Positions 43,580-52,357 of a stretch of DNA of 64,000 nucleotides are shown one piece after another (the first letter of the stretch is position 1; each line of letters opens with the position of its first letter). Source of the DNA: Spiroplasma phoeniceum (GTDB lineage: Bacteria; Bacillota_I; Bacilli_A; Mycoplasmatales; Mycoplasmataceae); assembly GCA_026239495.1 (NCBI GenBank), contig CP110830.1:434001-498000 (forward strand), read 5' to 3'. The notes below the pieces were generated by a model, which worked only from the letters and a program-made list of their open reading frames with translations, searched no databases and was not told the origin of the DNA. A program made the position numbers and the translations under genes.

Positions 43580-43956
43580 TGAAATCAGAATTATTAGATT
43601 TATTAGAAGATTCAATTAAAAGTTGAGAAGAATTTTTAGATACACAAGGTTATGATAATTTACATGTTAATCATTATTCTTAATTAAAAGTAATTAAAGA
43701 ATTATATGAACAAGAAATTCAAGAAAAAGACAAAGAAATTGAAATGTTGCAAAATGATTTAATAAATTATGAAACTTGCTGTCCTGAATGTGGAACAATT
43801 CTTAAAGTTCCAAAACCAAAATTACAATTAAAGAAAAGTGATTTTGAGTGACAGCATGAATGTGATGTTGATAGTTATCAAGATTGTGCAGATAAAAAAT
43901 GTGGTAATAAATTAATCTTAAAAGATAAATGAAAATACGAAAATTTGGAGGAGTAA
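43579..43956 (+). pseudogene. Zinc-ribbon protein gene with one nonsense codon
   Basis: 125 codons: MKSELLDLLEDSIKSWEEF ... TAA at 43681-43683 ... LKVIKELYEQEIQEKDK (coiled coil) ... CCPECGTILKVPKP ... CADKKCGNKLIL. The zinc ribbon is downstream of the stop. An internal restart could still give the C-terminal 90 residues, but no good RBS precedes one. Confidence 0.65.
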
Positions 43957-43958
43957 CT

Positions 43959-44153
43959 ATGGATAATTTTCAAAAATGAGCAAAGGAACAATATGATTTA
44001 AATAAAAATTTACAGCAAAAAACTTTTAAAGAAAAATTAATATTAAAAAAACAATTAGCAAAATTTAAAAATGTTACAGTATATCAATGCTATACTTGTG
44101 AAACTATTTTTCATTGTTGATATTGCTATCAAGATAACGATTTATGTATTTAA
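43959..44153 (+). CDS. Small Cys-rich protein (64 aa)
   Basis: ATG 43959 behind GGAGGAG. Lys-rich helix (YDLNKNLQQKTFKEKLILKK) then YQCYTCETIFHCWYCYQD: a compact CxxC/CxxC knuckle. UGA-Trp at two positions. Function unknown. Confidence 0.65.
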
Positions 44154-44169
44154 AGAGAGGGAAAATTGA

Positions 44170-44292
44170 ATGAAAAAGAAATCATGAAAATTATTAAATA
44201 AAAAACAACTTCATAGAAAAAGAGTACAACGTTCTATGAATAGAGGGAGTGTTAATAGTGAAAACAAAGAAATGAAAAGCACAACAGCATAA
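44170..44292 (+). CDS. Small very basic protein (40 aa)
   Basis: MKKKSWKLLNKKQLHRKRVQ ... RSMNRGSVNSENKEMKSTTA. GAGAGGGA RBS. Very high pI, probably nucleic-acid binding. A second frame begins with GTG at 44259 (VKTKKWKAQQHKIKVRKN) and is cut by the IS3-like element at 44331; it would continue after 45670 as YLNLSNKVKANKRKLEK. Confidence 0.5.
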
Positions 44293-44395
44293 AATAAAAG
44301 TTCGTAAAAATATGGAATGGCAAGGGTTTTTTGGACAAATTTTATGTAGAGTAATAATTTCTGTATTGTACTGGTGTTAAATAATTTAGTTTGCT

Positions 44396-45325
44396 ATGAA
44401 TTCGAATATTATTGTACCAATTAATGTAATCAAATAATTTTAATTTAAACTGCTCAATGTTTTTAAATTTATTATTTTTAATAAATTCAGTTTTAAAAAT
44501 TTTGTATGTTGATTCCGCAACAGCATTGTCATAAGGACAACCTGGTTTACTGTAAGACTTTTGAATGTTATTTTTAGTTAAAAAGTTATAAATAAGATTG
44601 TTGTTAAATTCACTACCTTGATCAGTGTGAAATATTTTAATATCATTTAATGTAAAGTTAAGTTTATTAAAGGTATTTTTAACTAATTTTGCATTTTTGT
44701 GTAAACTAACATCATAACTAATAATTTCACGATTAAATAAATCAATTAGAAAGCAAACATAATATCATTTATTATTAATAAAAACATATGTTAAATCACT
44801 GACAACAACTTCATGTAGTTTATAATTATTAAATTCTTGATTTAATAAATTGTTATATTTATATGTAACATTGCTTGTATTTGAATGCTTGTATTTGATT
44901 TTTGTATAATTTGAAATTAAGTTATATTTTCTCATTATTTTGATAGCATTACAAAAGTTGAGGTTTTATAAAAAATATAAATAAAATAATTGGATAAATT
45001 TTTAAAAATCCTGATTTATTAGTGTTTTAAATTCATCAATAACATTAAAAAAATACTTTTTATACCAAAACCTCAACCCTTTTCTTACTACCATTATTTT
45101 ACTAATTTTTACACGAGATAATATAATATTTTGCTGAGCTAGCATGATTTTAATTTTTCTTGTTCCATAATTTTTACGACTTTTTAGAAAAATACTGATA
45201 ACAGCATTATCAATGTTTTGATTATTCTTGGGATTATTTGCTTTTAATTGATAGTAATATGTTGATCTAGCCAATTTCAATGTTTTACATAAATTAATAA
45301 TTGGATATTTTGCTTTGTTATTTTT
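44396..45325 (-). pseudogene. IS3-like orfB (integrase), split by MITE
   Basis: orfB is entered by -1 frameshifting at AAAAAATAG near 45334. It reads [18 protein letters not shown] ... LARSTYYYQLKANN ... YGTRKIKIMLAQQNIILS, is interrupted at 45092 by the MITE, and resumes at 44933 with RKYNLISNYTKIKYKH. The DDE set is HEVVVSDLTYVFIN (Asp), IFHTDQGSEFNNN (Asp) and DNAVAESTYKIF (Glu). Apart from the MITE the gene looks sound. Confidence 0.8.
44942..45092 (-). mobile_element. 151-bp MITE copy 2
   Basis: Flanked by ATTATTTT at 44934-44941 and 45093-45100. Same length and ends as the other copies, reverse orientation, inside the IS3 orfB. Confidence 0.9.
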
Positions 45326-45333
45326 AATGATTG

Positions 45334-45609
45334 CTATTTTTTGCCGATTATCAGTGTTGCTTGCTTTAAAATGTCATTTTCCATTTCTAATTGTTTAACT
45401 TTTTTACGTAATTGAATTAATTCGTTTTCTTCTGGCGTTCTATTGTCTTTAGCTTTAAATGAGTCCGAGTTACTAAATTGGTGAGCTCATTTCCAAACAG
45501 TAGATTTACCAATTTGGTAATCATTGGCTAATTGTTCAGGAGTTTGACCCATTTTGTAAAGACCAACAATTTGTTGCTTAAATTCATCTGTATAATGATT
45601 CTTTGCCAT
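45334..45609 (-). CDS. IS3-like orfA protein
   Basis: 91 aa: [19 protein letters not shown], helix-turn-helix [19 protein letters not shown], then a leucine zipper ([18 protein letters not shown]) ending [12 protein letters not shown]3 OrfA binds the element ends and regulates orfB. GGAGGTG RBS 7 nt upstream. Intact. Confidence 0.85.
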
Positions 45610-45728
45610 AATTACACCTCCATTGTAATTTAATTATAAATATTTACTCTACATTATTGTTGTCCAATTTATCTTAACCTATCCAATAAAGTTAAAGCCA
45701 ATAAAAGAAAATTGGAGAAATATAATTA

Positions 45729-45914
45729 ATGGAAGAATTGTTTGTTGAAAATATTGATGGAGATTATGAATGTCAAAATTGTGACAAAGTAATTAAAGGA
45801 TTTCAAGAAATACCAACTTGTATATGATGTGATAATGAACTTTGTCCAAAATGTGGTTATAGTGAAGACTATTGTAGTTCACATTGTGCTCTTAGTTCAG
45901 CAACATTTGATTAG
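45729..45914 (+). CDS. Small zinc-finger protein (61 aa)
   Basis: MEELFVENIDGDYECQNCDK ... PTCIWCDNELCPKCG ... DYCSSHCALSSATFD: at least four CxxC-type pairs, so two zinc sites are likely. RBS GGAG 10 nt upstream. Part of the run of small Cys-rich genes interrupted by the IS3-like element. Function unknown. Confidence 0.7.
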
Positions 45915-45928
45915 AAAGGAAAATAAAT

Positions 45929-46177
45929 ATGAAAATTTATACTGCTATTATTACAGCATTTGATATGCGAAATAAATGAATTGGAAAATATTCTCTTGGA
46001 GTTTTAGAAATTAAATTATTTTCTACATATCAAAAAGCATATTAATTTATAAAAGAATATTTTAAAGATTATCTAGGAAGTGATGACATTACTGATAATG
46101 ATTTAAATAATTATCAAGAAAATAATTCATGTTATGAAGATAATGGATGAGAAATAATAGAAATGGAAGTGGAATAA
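45929..46177 (+). pseudogene. Unknown small protein gene with one nonsense codon
   Basis: 82 codons: MKIYTAIITAFDMRNKWIGK ... STYQKAY, TAA at 46043-46045, FIKEYFKDYLGSDDITDN ... NGWEIIEMEVE. AAAGGAAA RBS. The pattern (beta strand, YQKA helix, acidic end) resembles small phage 'DUF' proteins, but none is recognised. Ends TAATG with the next gene. Confidence 0.55.
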
Positions 46178-46575
46178 TGCAACGCGGAATTAAAGGACTA
46201 GATGGTTTAGCAGATTTAAGAGATTTTATTGATTACTTATTAAATCAATATCCTATTTTTGTTAAACAAGTAGAAGAATTATTTGAACCATTTAGAAATG
46301 ATGGCAAAGCATTCGAAAGTGAAGTTAGATATGATACTTCATCTTCAGGAAGAACTAGATTAAGTATTTATTTTAAAAAAGAATTTGATAATTATGAAAT
46401 ACCAACAAAGTATAGTTCATTTAATAAAAGTTTTTATTTTTCAAGAGATATGTATTTGAATAGTGAATTTAAATATGTTGATATTGCTTTATTTCAAGAA
46501 AAGTTAAATAAAGTTTTTAAAGAAATTAAAAAAACTGTTGATACTGTAGAACCTAAGTTTGGAGGTAAGAAATAA
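46177..46575 (+). CDS. Unknown protein (132 aa)
   Basis: MQRGIKGLDGLADLRDFIDY ... VEELFEPFRNDGKAFESE ... SSSGRTRLSIYFKKEFDNYE ... KTVDTVEPKFGGKK. Alpha/beta, near-neutral. Start chosen at ATG 46177 because it forms a TAATG junction with the previous gene. Operon member. Function unknown. Confidence 0.65.
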   Translation: MQRGIKGLDGLADLRDFIDYLLNQYPIFVKQVEELFEPFRNDGKAFESEVRYDTSSSGRTRLSIYFKKEFDNYEIPTKYSSFNKSFYFSRDMYLNSEFKYVDIALFQEKLNKVFKEIKKTVDTVEPKFGGKK

Positions 46576-46576
46576 A

Positions 46577-46999
46577 ATTACAAAAGAAATAAAAATATGA
46601 TCTTGCGAATATATAACAAAAATACCTCATTATAATTTAGTAACTAGTGATAAAACTAAAGAAATAAAAAGAATAGAAACAATAAAAGAATATCCTTGTA
46701 CTAAAGAAATTAAACAGGAAGAAAAATATTGTGATTATCATAAAAGAGAAAAATGTAGTCATGTAAAAACTATAACATCACGTACAATAGAACTTAATTA
46801 TAATGGAGATTCTGATGGAGATTATAGAGATTCAGATTATGAATTAGTAGAATATACAAAATGTGAAAATTGTTCTGATTGTAAAAATAGAACAATTAGA
46901 ACATTAGATGTTTGCACTTTAGAGGAATTCTTTGACGAAAATATAACTGAGTTTGAAATTATTCTAGATAAAATGGCTGAATGAGAGGAAAACAATTAA
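46577..46999 (+). CDS. Unknown protein with Cys pairs, probable ATT start
   Basis: 140 aa: xTKEIKIWSCEYITKIPHY ... KYCDYHKREKCSHVKTITS ... YTKCENCSDCKNRTIRTL ... KMAEWEENN. Two Cys clusters could bind zinc. The only Shine-Dalgarno (GGAGG, 46561-46565) points to ATT at 46577; no ATG/GTG exists in this frame nearby. Ends TAATG with the next gene. Confidence 0.6.
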
Positions 47000-47169
47000 T
47001 GCCAGATTATAAACCAATATTAAATCATTATTATAAATTGGATGAAAGAAAATGCTATGAAGCAGTTTATTCTAAAGAAAGATTGTCAGTTATACCACAT
47101 CAATGTAGCAATAATAAAAAGTATGGAAATTACTGTTGAAGACATAGAAAGGAATCAAAATATGGATAA
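46999..47169 (+). CDS. Small protein with C-x(8)-C-x2-H motif (56 aa)
   Basis: MPDYKPILNHYYKLDERKC ... IPHQCSNNKKYGNYCWRHRK ESKYG. The 'C.NNKKYGNYCWRH' segment is a common phage/plasmid zinc-knuckle pattern. TAATG coupling upstream; overlaps the next gene by 8 nt. Confidence 0.6.
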
Positions 47170-47380
47170 AGAAAATATTATTGAAGAAATTAATAAAGTT
47201 AGTTGCAATTTAAATTATAAAAATAAGCATGATAGTTATTCTATTGAGTATAATAAAAGTTCTAAAACTTGTTATATTCATATATATTCTTCTAGTTTAG
47301 ACAAGGCAATTGATTTCTTAAATAATGCTAGAAATACATTTATTAAATTATTATTTGAGGAGGATAAAAATGAAAATTAA
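47162..47380 (+). CDS. Unknown protein (72 aa)
   Basis: Start at ATG 47162 behind GAAAGGAA rather than further upstream, since that would overlap the previous gene over its length. MDKENIIEEINKVSCNLNY ... YNKSSKTCYIHIYSSSL ... FLNNARNTFIKLLFEEDK. Alpha-beta-beta-alpha. Overlaps the dUTPase start by 11 nt. Confidence 0.6.
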   Translation: MDKENIIEEINKVSCNLNYKNKHDSYSIEYNKSSKTCYIHIYSSSLDKAIDFLNNARNTFIKLLFEEDKNEN

Positions 47381-47807
47381 GATATTAATCAAAAATAAAG
47401 AACTAACAAAGTATGATTTAAATAGAAAACACTATAATGATGCAGGAATAGATGTTTATGCATTAAAAAATATTGAATTAAAAGCTTTTGAGACAATTAG
47501 AATTCCATTAGGTTTTGGAATAGAATTACCTGATGGATATATGGGCTTGGTATTACCTAGATCATCGTTAGCTACAAAAGGAATTATTTCTCATTCAGCG
47601 CCAATTGATAGTGGATATAATGGAGAGATACATGCAATATTTACAGCAACTAGTTTAATTGATGGACAGAGTTCATATCAAATTAAAAAAGGCGATAGAG
47701 TTGCCCAATTAGTTATTCAGCCAATTGTTTTAAGCGATTTAATTTTAGAAAGTAACTGGGAATTTAAAGAACGTAATCAAGGCGCATTTGGTTCAACTGG
47801 AAAATAA
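47370..47807 (+). CDS. dut: dUTP diphosphatase (trimeric dUTPase)
   Basis: Hydrolyses dUTP to dUMP, keeping uracil out of DNA and supplying dTMP synthesis. 145 aa, all five trimeric motifs: NDAGIDVYAL, PRSSLATKGI, APIDSGYNGEIHA, IKKGDRVAQLVI and RNQGAFGSTGK. GAGGAGG RBS. Together with the nearby TS-family enzyme and dNMP kinase it forms a pyrimidine nucleotide module. Intact. Confidence 0.95.
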   Translation: MKIKILIKNKELTKYDLNRKHYNDAGIDVYALKNIELKAFETIRIPLGFGIELPDGYMGLVLPRSSLATKGIISHSAPIDSGYNGEIHAIFTATSLIDGQSSYQIKKGDRVAQLVIQPIVLSDLILESNWEFKERNQGAFGSTGK

Positions 47808-47808
47808 A

Positions 47809-48210
47809 ATGCAACAAAAGTATTTATGTAAATTAGTTTATATAAATCAAAAATATAATATTCAGTTACAGAATACAGAAAAAGCAATTTTTGTTCTTTT
47901 ACCAGAACCTTATCAAGAATATGGAATATATATGCCTAAAACAATGTTAGTAAGTTCACAATATTGAAAATCTATTGGTATTAAGTTATTTCCAATGAAT
48001 ACTTATAAAGTATTTGTATATAATCAAAAATTCAAAAAGGTTATTAAGTCAAATTTTAAGTCATTAACAGGTAGTAAAATAATTTCAATATTTCAACAAG
48101 CTGCTGTTGATAATAAAAAAAGATACTTAGAATCAAAAGCAAAAATAAATGAAAGTATAATTGATAAGCATCAAAATGATGATTTAATAATTGATTTGGA
48201 GAAATGATAA
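47809..48210 (+). CDS. Unknown protein (133 aa)
   Basis: MQQKYLCKLVYINQKYNIQL ... FVLLPEPYQEYGIYMPKTML ... VFVYNQKFKKVIKSNFKSL ... FQQAAVDNKKRYLESKAKI. A beta-rich N-terminal domain followed by a Lys-rich helix. One base separates it from the dUTPase stop and one from the DnaC-like gene. Could be a single-stranded DNA binding or replication accessory protein; inference only. Confidence 0.65.
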
Positions 48211-48211
48211 A

Positions 48212-48778
48212 ATGATTGATTGAAATTTGTGCGTTACCAAAATAAGAAATTATGAAAAAGTTAAGGGCATATAATTATATGGCAAAGTTGGCGTTGGAAA
48301 AACTTATTCAATGAAACAACTAAAAGAACATTGCTATAGAAATTATGATTGAGATTCACCAACTGGTATTTCTCAATCATTAAAAATAAATATTGACTAT
48401 TTACTACTTAATTGGCCAAGATATATTTCAGACTTAAAAAGAGCAATGGGGACAAATGATTATAGTTGTATACCTAGTTCTAGAATTTTACAGGAAATAG
48501 AAATACTAGTTATTGATGACCTTGGTTGTGAAACTCCTAGTAATTGAATGCTTAGTGAAGTATTGCTTCCAATATTGGACTATCGTTTTAATAATAAATT
48601 ATTTACTTGTTTTACTTCAAACTTTAGCATTACTGAATTAGAAAAATATTGATTAAAAAAATGTGATATCCAATCAATTAATCGATGTTTATCTAGAATA
48701 AGAGGGGTGTGTTCTGAAAAAGAACTGGTTGGAGAAGATAAAAGAGTTTTTAAGAATTTAGAGAGAAGGGATAATTAA
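48212..48778 (+). pseudogene. DnaC-like helicase loader ATPase, one nonsense codon
   Basis: 188 codons. Walker A LYGKVGVGKTYSMK (residues 22-35), Walker B EIEILVIDDLGCETPS, sensor FTCFTSNFSITELEK and an Arg-finger-like SRIRGVCS. This is the DnaC/IstB AAA+ family, which loads replicative helicase. TAA at 48272-48274 (codon 21) interrupts 'KGI.LYG', just before the P-loop. A restart downstream would lose only the lead segment, so it may be partly functional. Confidence 0.8.
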
Positions 48779-48987
48779 TGACAAATTTAATTGAATTAAA
48801 AAAAGAACATTAAATATTAGACAATTATACAACAGAAGACGAAAAAACAGAATGTGGAGTTGCATTCTGCAGAAATGTTTCATCACATGTTCGAATAAAC
48901 TTCACAGTAAAACCTGTTTTAAAAGATAATTTAGAATTATATGCTGCAATTGTTTTATGCAAAGATCACTATAATTCTTTAAATTAA
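48778..48987 (+). pseudogene. Unknown small gene with one nonsense codon
   Basis: 69 codons: MTNLIELKKEH, TAA at 48811-48813, ILDNYTTEDEKTECGVAF ... RINFTVKPVLKDNLELYA. TAATG junction with the DnaC-like gene. Confidence 0.5.
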
Positions 48988-49012
48988 TGTATAAGAAAGG
49001 AAATTTTAATAA

Positions 49013-49360
49013 ATGACAACACTAGAACAGAATTTAACCATAACCATTTTTTCCCTTGCCATAATGATAATGTTTTTAACTTGATATATTATATGACTAT
49101 TAATAAGATGTGGTAAAGAATGTAATTTATGTACTAAAAAAATTAAAAAGAAAAATTTAATGAATGTAAGAGGAAAAACTAATTTAAATGATAAATTAAG
49201 AACAATGTCTTTTCATACAGAATGCATAGCAAAGATGATTCAGTCTGAAACTGCAGAATTAATAGACCATAGTGATGAGTTGGGAGAATTACAGCTGGGA
49301 GATTATAAGTTATACATTTTGCATAATAAGGAAAAGAAAAATGAAATAAATGAAAAATAA
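49013..49360 (+). CDS. Membrane-anchored protein with Cys knuckle (115 aa)
   Basis: One membrane segment near the N-terminus (LTITIFSLAIMIMFLTWYII) followed by CGKECNLCTKKIKKKN and an acidic domain (AELIDHSDELGELQLGDY). The Cys-rich portion faces the cytoplasm if the N-terminus is outside. AAAGGAAA RBS. Unknown; possibly a conjugation or exclusion accessory. Confidence 0.6.
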
Positions 49361-49886
49361 TGGTTTCAGAATAGTTTCTAAAGAACTGCCAATTAGAAAT
49401 AAAGATCATGTTGAAATTCCTAAATGAGTTGTACAAGATATGTATAATAGAATTAATATTAAAAAATATCGAAATGTATGATTACCTTTTAATCACTTGG
49501 AATCAGAATTTAGACAAGAAGCTTTATATAATAATTTATCAAATTTTCAAGCAACACACATATTTGATGATTTACAAAATGATTTCTTTATGACTGAGCC
49601 ACCTAATCATTGCGATTTAATTATTTCTAATCCACCGTTTAGTATTCAAAATCAAATTTTAGAGCGATTATTTGATTTAAATATTCCGTTTGCAATGTTA
49701 TTGCCTTTAAGAACTTTAGAAACAGAACCACGAGGTAATTTATTTGAAAAATATAATAATGACATTCAAATTTTAATTTTTAAAAAAAGAATTAAGTTTA
49801 AAGGTTGTAATACATCTTTTAATCAAGGATGTGTTTGAATTTGTTATAAGCTAAATATTCAAGGTAAACAAATTCAATGAATTTAA
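49350..49886 (+). CDS. DNA N6-adenine methyltransferase-like protein
   Basis: 178 aa. Motif LIISNPPFSIQNQILERLF (residues about 90-108) has the NPPF of N6-adenine methylases. THIFDDLQNDFFMTEPPNH is an upstream acidic strand. A glycine-rich SAM motif is not obvious, and the protein is short, like phage Dam-type enzymes. Overlaps the previous gene by 11 nt. It may protect the element from restriction, or could act on RNA. Confidence 0.65.
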
Positions 49887-49911
49887 TAATAAAATTAGAA
49901 AGGAAAATAAT

Positions 49912-50043
49912 ATGAGCAAATATTATTGTAAAAGATGTAAAAAATGATTTAACGAAAATGAGATAAGTGTAGATGTCCATTTATTTGAGGTACATAGTAA
50001 ATATATTTATAAATTTATTGAATGGGAATTTAATTATGGTTAA
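49912..50043 (+). CDS. Tiny C2H2-like zinc finger protein (43 aa)
   Basis: MSKYYCKRCKKWFNENEISV ... DVHLFEVHSKYIYKF: CxxC...HxxxxH in one finger. AGAAAGGAAA RBS. Overlaps the next start by 8 nt. Likely DNA-binding or adaptor. Confidence 0.6.
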
Positions 50044-50338
50044 TATAACTCATACTTTAAAAAATGTGCCTTATGATATGTGTGGTGTTCATGAATGCTT
50101 TAATAAAATGAAAGTTATATCAGAGTTAAATAAACCAGGAATAATTAGATGAACTTGTGAAGAACATAAATATTTATTAAATAAACCATTTAGAAATGAT
50201 TACGTAAAAAATCGAATTTGTAATGATAAAGTAGAAGTTAATTTAAATGTTTTTAAAAGAACTAGACATATTAATCAAACAACAAAGAGTCTTGAGTATA
50301 ATATGGTAAAAAATCTTGGATATAATGTGCAAAAATAA
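50036..50338 (+). CDS. Unknown protein with Cys residues (100 aa)
   Basis: MVNITHTLKNVPYDMCGVHE CFNKMK ... GIIRWTCEEHKYLLNK ... VFKRTRHINQTTKSLEYN. CxxxxC and CEEH could form a zinc site. It ends inside the conserved GTGC of the first repeated leader (50327), so the leader's upstream part overlaps this reading frame. Confidence 0.6.
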
Positions 50339-50370
50339 ATAACCCGGATAGGATGCTTATGCGAAAGGAG
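50327..50370 (+). promoter_or_regulatory. Repeated leader element 1
   Basis: GTGC, 14 nt, then CGGATAGGATGCTTATGCGAAAGGAG. The lower left stem (CTTT) is replaced by AACC here, so the outer hairpin cannot form; the GGATAGGAT core, the inner A-T pairs and the AAGGAG remain. Precedes the gene at 50380. Confidence 0.75.
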
Positions 50371-50379
50371 AAAAAAATT

Positions 50380-50670
50380 ATGTTTGATATTGAAAAATAT
50401 ATTCTAGATTGTGAAAAAAAAGATATCCAAGTATCCATTTTATTAGAATTAGAAGATTGAGAATTTAAAATATATGATGTAATACTTCAATTTAGATATA
50501 AAAATGAACTAATTTCAGATTTATCAATGTGAATTTCTAATTGCGATTTAGATACGAGTTTATCAGAACAAATTAATGATTGAATTGAGACTAGTCCTGA
50601 AATTGAAGTAGAACTTAATAGTATAGTTGAAAATATACTAGTTTCTCAGGAATCTACTATTTCAAGATAA
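50380..50670 (+). CDS. Acidic protein of unknown function (96 aa)
   Basis: MFDIEKYILDCEKKDIQVSI ... EDWEFKIYDVILQFRYKNE ... IETSPEIEVELNSIVENI ... ESTISR-stop. Strongly acidic alpha/beta. Translated from repeated leader 1. Ends in Arg-stop as do most genes of this region. A terminator (ATGAG...CTCAT, T5) follows at 50679-50703. Unknown. Confidence 0.65.
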
Positions 50671-50676
50671 TATTTA

Positions 50677-50703
50677 AATGAGTTTTTAAAAGCTCATTTT
50701 TAT
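50677..50703 (+). terminator. Terminator hairpin
   Basis: AATGAG/CTCATT stem with TTTTATTT behind it, 7 nt after the stop of the 96-aa gene. Confidence 0.7.
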
Positions 50704-50750
50704 TTAATTCTGATATTATTAATGTAATAGACAACAAGGAGATCAGCTTT

Positions 50751-51839
50751 ATGAAATTAGGTAAGAAAAAAGAAATAGATATTAGAACATTATGAAAACA
50801 TGAGGCTAATGACTTTACAAAATGGTTGGCGCAAGAAGAAAATTTATATCTTTTATCAGAAAGTTTAGATTTAAACCTTTCATTAATTGAAAGAGAAAGA
50901 AGTGTAGGAGATTTTAAATGTGATATTTTCTGTGAAGATGAAGATTTAGAAAAAAATGTCATAATTGAAAATCAATTAACTCAAACAAATCATGATCATT
51001 TAGGGAAAATTATTACTTATGCTTCAGGTTTGAAAGCATCCATAGTAATATGAATAGTTCAAAATGCACGTGCAGAACATATTAGCGCAATTTCATGATT
51101 AAATGAGAAAACAGATGAAGATATTTTATTTTTTCTAGTTGAGTTACATGCATATACTATTGATGATTCTTTACCAACCATAGATTTTAAGATTATAGAA
51201 AAACCTAAAGAATTTAATAAAAAAATTAAGATTTCAAATTCTTTAACTAAAAGTGAATTAAATATTAGACAATCAGAGTTCTGAAAAAAACTTAATGAAT
51301 ATTTAGGTAGTAAGAAAAGGGTTGAGGTTTTGGTATAAAAAGTATTTTTTTAATGTTATTGATGAATTTAAAACACTAATAAATCAGGATTTTTAAAAAT
51401 TTATCCAATTATTTTATTTATATTTTTTATAAAACCTCAACTTTTGTAATGCTATCAATATTTAAAAAAATGTCGATCTGTATTTAGTTTAAAAACACCA
51501 TCATCTCATTCTTGACATAACTTTTCAATTGGTGGTGGAGAAAAATACTGTTTAAGAATTAGTTTAACACAACGCGATAATAAAATTGAAATTGCATTTT
51601 TTACAAAAGAAAAAAATATTTTTGATAAATTAATTAATTTTAAAGATGAAATTAATTCTAGTGTTTCATATGAGTTATTTTGGAATAGACTAGATTTAAA
51701 AAATAGTTCAAAGATTTATACAAATTTATATGGCTTAGATCTTTGAGATGATTCTACTTATTATAATTTAATTGAAAAAATATCCAATATACTTACAGAT
51801 TTTAATAAATTTTTTGGAAAATATATTCAAGATATCTAA
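50751..51839 (+). pseudogene. DUF4268-type PD-(D/E)XK nuclease gene, split by MITE
   Basis: Begins MKLGKKKEIDIRTLWKHEAN DFTKWLAQE ... The nuclease-like core is RERSVGDFKCDIFCEDEDL ... NVIIENQLTQTNHDHLGKI (Asp, Glu-x-Gln). The C-terminal DUF4268-type part (SLKTPSSHSWHNFSIGGGEK) resumes after the MITE at 51465 and ends at 51837-51839. Without the 159-bp insertion the product is about 309 aa. The insertion is a multiple of three, but the MITE has an in-frame TAA, so only about 195 residues are made. Family members are linked to DNA binding/cleavage, possibly defence. Confidence 0.78.
51306..51456 (+). mobile_element. 151-bp MITE copy 3
   Basis: Flanked by AATATTTA at 51298-51305 and 51457-51464. 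GGTAGTAAG...ATGCTATC ends; no coding capacity. Confidence 0.92.
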
Positions 51840-51870
51840 AGCACATAATTATAATTATGTGCTTTTTCTT
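51839..51870 (+). terminator. Palindromic terminator joined to leader 2
   Basis: AAAGCACATAATTA/TAATTATGTGCTTT perfect stem followed by TTC. Its right arm is the GTGC box of the following leader. Confidence 0.8.
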
Positions 51871-51902
51871 TGTTTTCGGATAGGATGCTTATGCGAAAGG
51901 AG
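51859..51902 (+). promoter_or_regulatory. Repeated leader element 2
   Basis: GTGC, 14 nt, CGGATAGGATGCTTATGCGAAAGGAG. TTTTCG pairs with CGAAAG (one wobble), then ATAGG with CTTAT. The AAGGAG RBS is the 3' end of the stem, 7 nt before the ATG at 51910. Confidence 0.85.
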
Positions 51903-51909
51903 AATAAAA

Positions 51910-52287
51910 ATGAGTTTTAAAAATTACATTAGTAAAATTATTGAATTGCAAAAAGAAAATATCTATCCATATGAATTAATACTGGCTGATTATATTAAGT
52001 CAAACTATAATTACATTAATGAAGAAATACTAAACTTAAATTTTTCAGATAAAGATTTTGACAATGCATTAAATATTGCAAGCGATTATTATATGGATAC
52101 CGAGAATATTTCACTTGATATGATTTCAACAATTGGTATTACTTTATCTAAATGAAATTTTTTGTCAGAAGAAGAACAAGAAATGTTATTATCTGAGCTT
52201 AGTTTTGGAAATGAATGTTTATCAGACTATTTAGATGATTATATTGTTGAAAAATATTCAATAGAAAATGAAGAACTTACACGATAA
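51910..52287 (+). CDS. Acidic protein of unknown function (125 aa)
   Basis: MSFKNYISKIIELQKENIYP ... NFSDKDFDNALNIASDYYMD ... SKWNFLSEEEQEMLLSEL ... ENEELTR-stop. All-helical and very acidic. It has the same EELTR tail as the gene at 58436, and the last codons and stop form the 5' arm and loop of a terminator. Unknown function; possibly an anti-defence or regulatory DNA mimic, which is speculation based on charge. Confidence 0.7.
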
Positions 52288-52299
52288 GTTCTTTTTATT
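52271..52299 (+). terminator. Terminator over the stop codon
   Basis: AGAACTT-acacgat-AAGTTCT then TTTTA. The CGA-TAA stop is in the loop/stem. Confidence 0.8.
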
Positions 52300-52306
52300 T
52301 TATTAT

Positions 52307-52349
52307 GTGCTTTTTTACTGCTTTCGGATAGGATGCTTATGCGAAAGGA
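52307..52349 (+). promoter_or_regulatory. Repeated leader element 3
   Basis: GTGC, 14 nt, full stem CTTTCG/CGAAAG (52321-52347) with inner ATAGG/CTTAT. RBS AAGGA; ATG at 52358. Confidence 0.85.
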
Positions 52350-52357
52350 AAAATAAA

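Larger units (their letters stand above)
44331..45667 (-). mobile_element. IS3-like element (IS150 type) carrying a MITE
   Basis: Ends TTGGACAA...TTGTCCAA with ATGTAGAGT in both imperfect inverted repeats; target duplication TTT at 44328-44330 and 45668-45670. 1337 bp including the 151-bp MITE and its 8-bp duplication. It interrupts a small basic plasmid frame. Confidence 0.85.

Noticed and set aside
48272-48274. TAA as a recoded sense codon (e.g. for Tyr)
   Set aside because: uvrC, hisS, aspS and dUTPase in the same window use TAA only as stop, so general reassignment is excluded; kept only as a suppression/decay question.
50327-50370. Repeated leader as a riboswitch or T-box
   Set aside because: Too short (27-nt hairpin), no aptamer-size fold or T-box motif; fits promoter/operator or RBS hairpin better.
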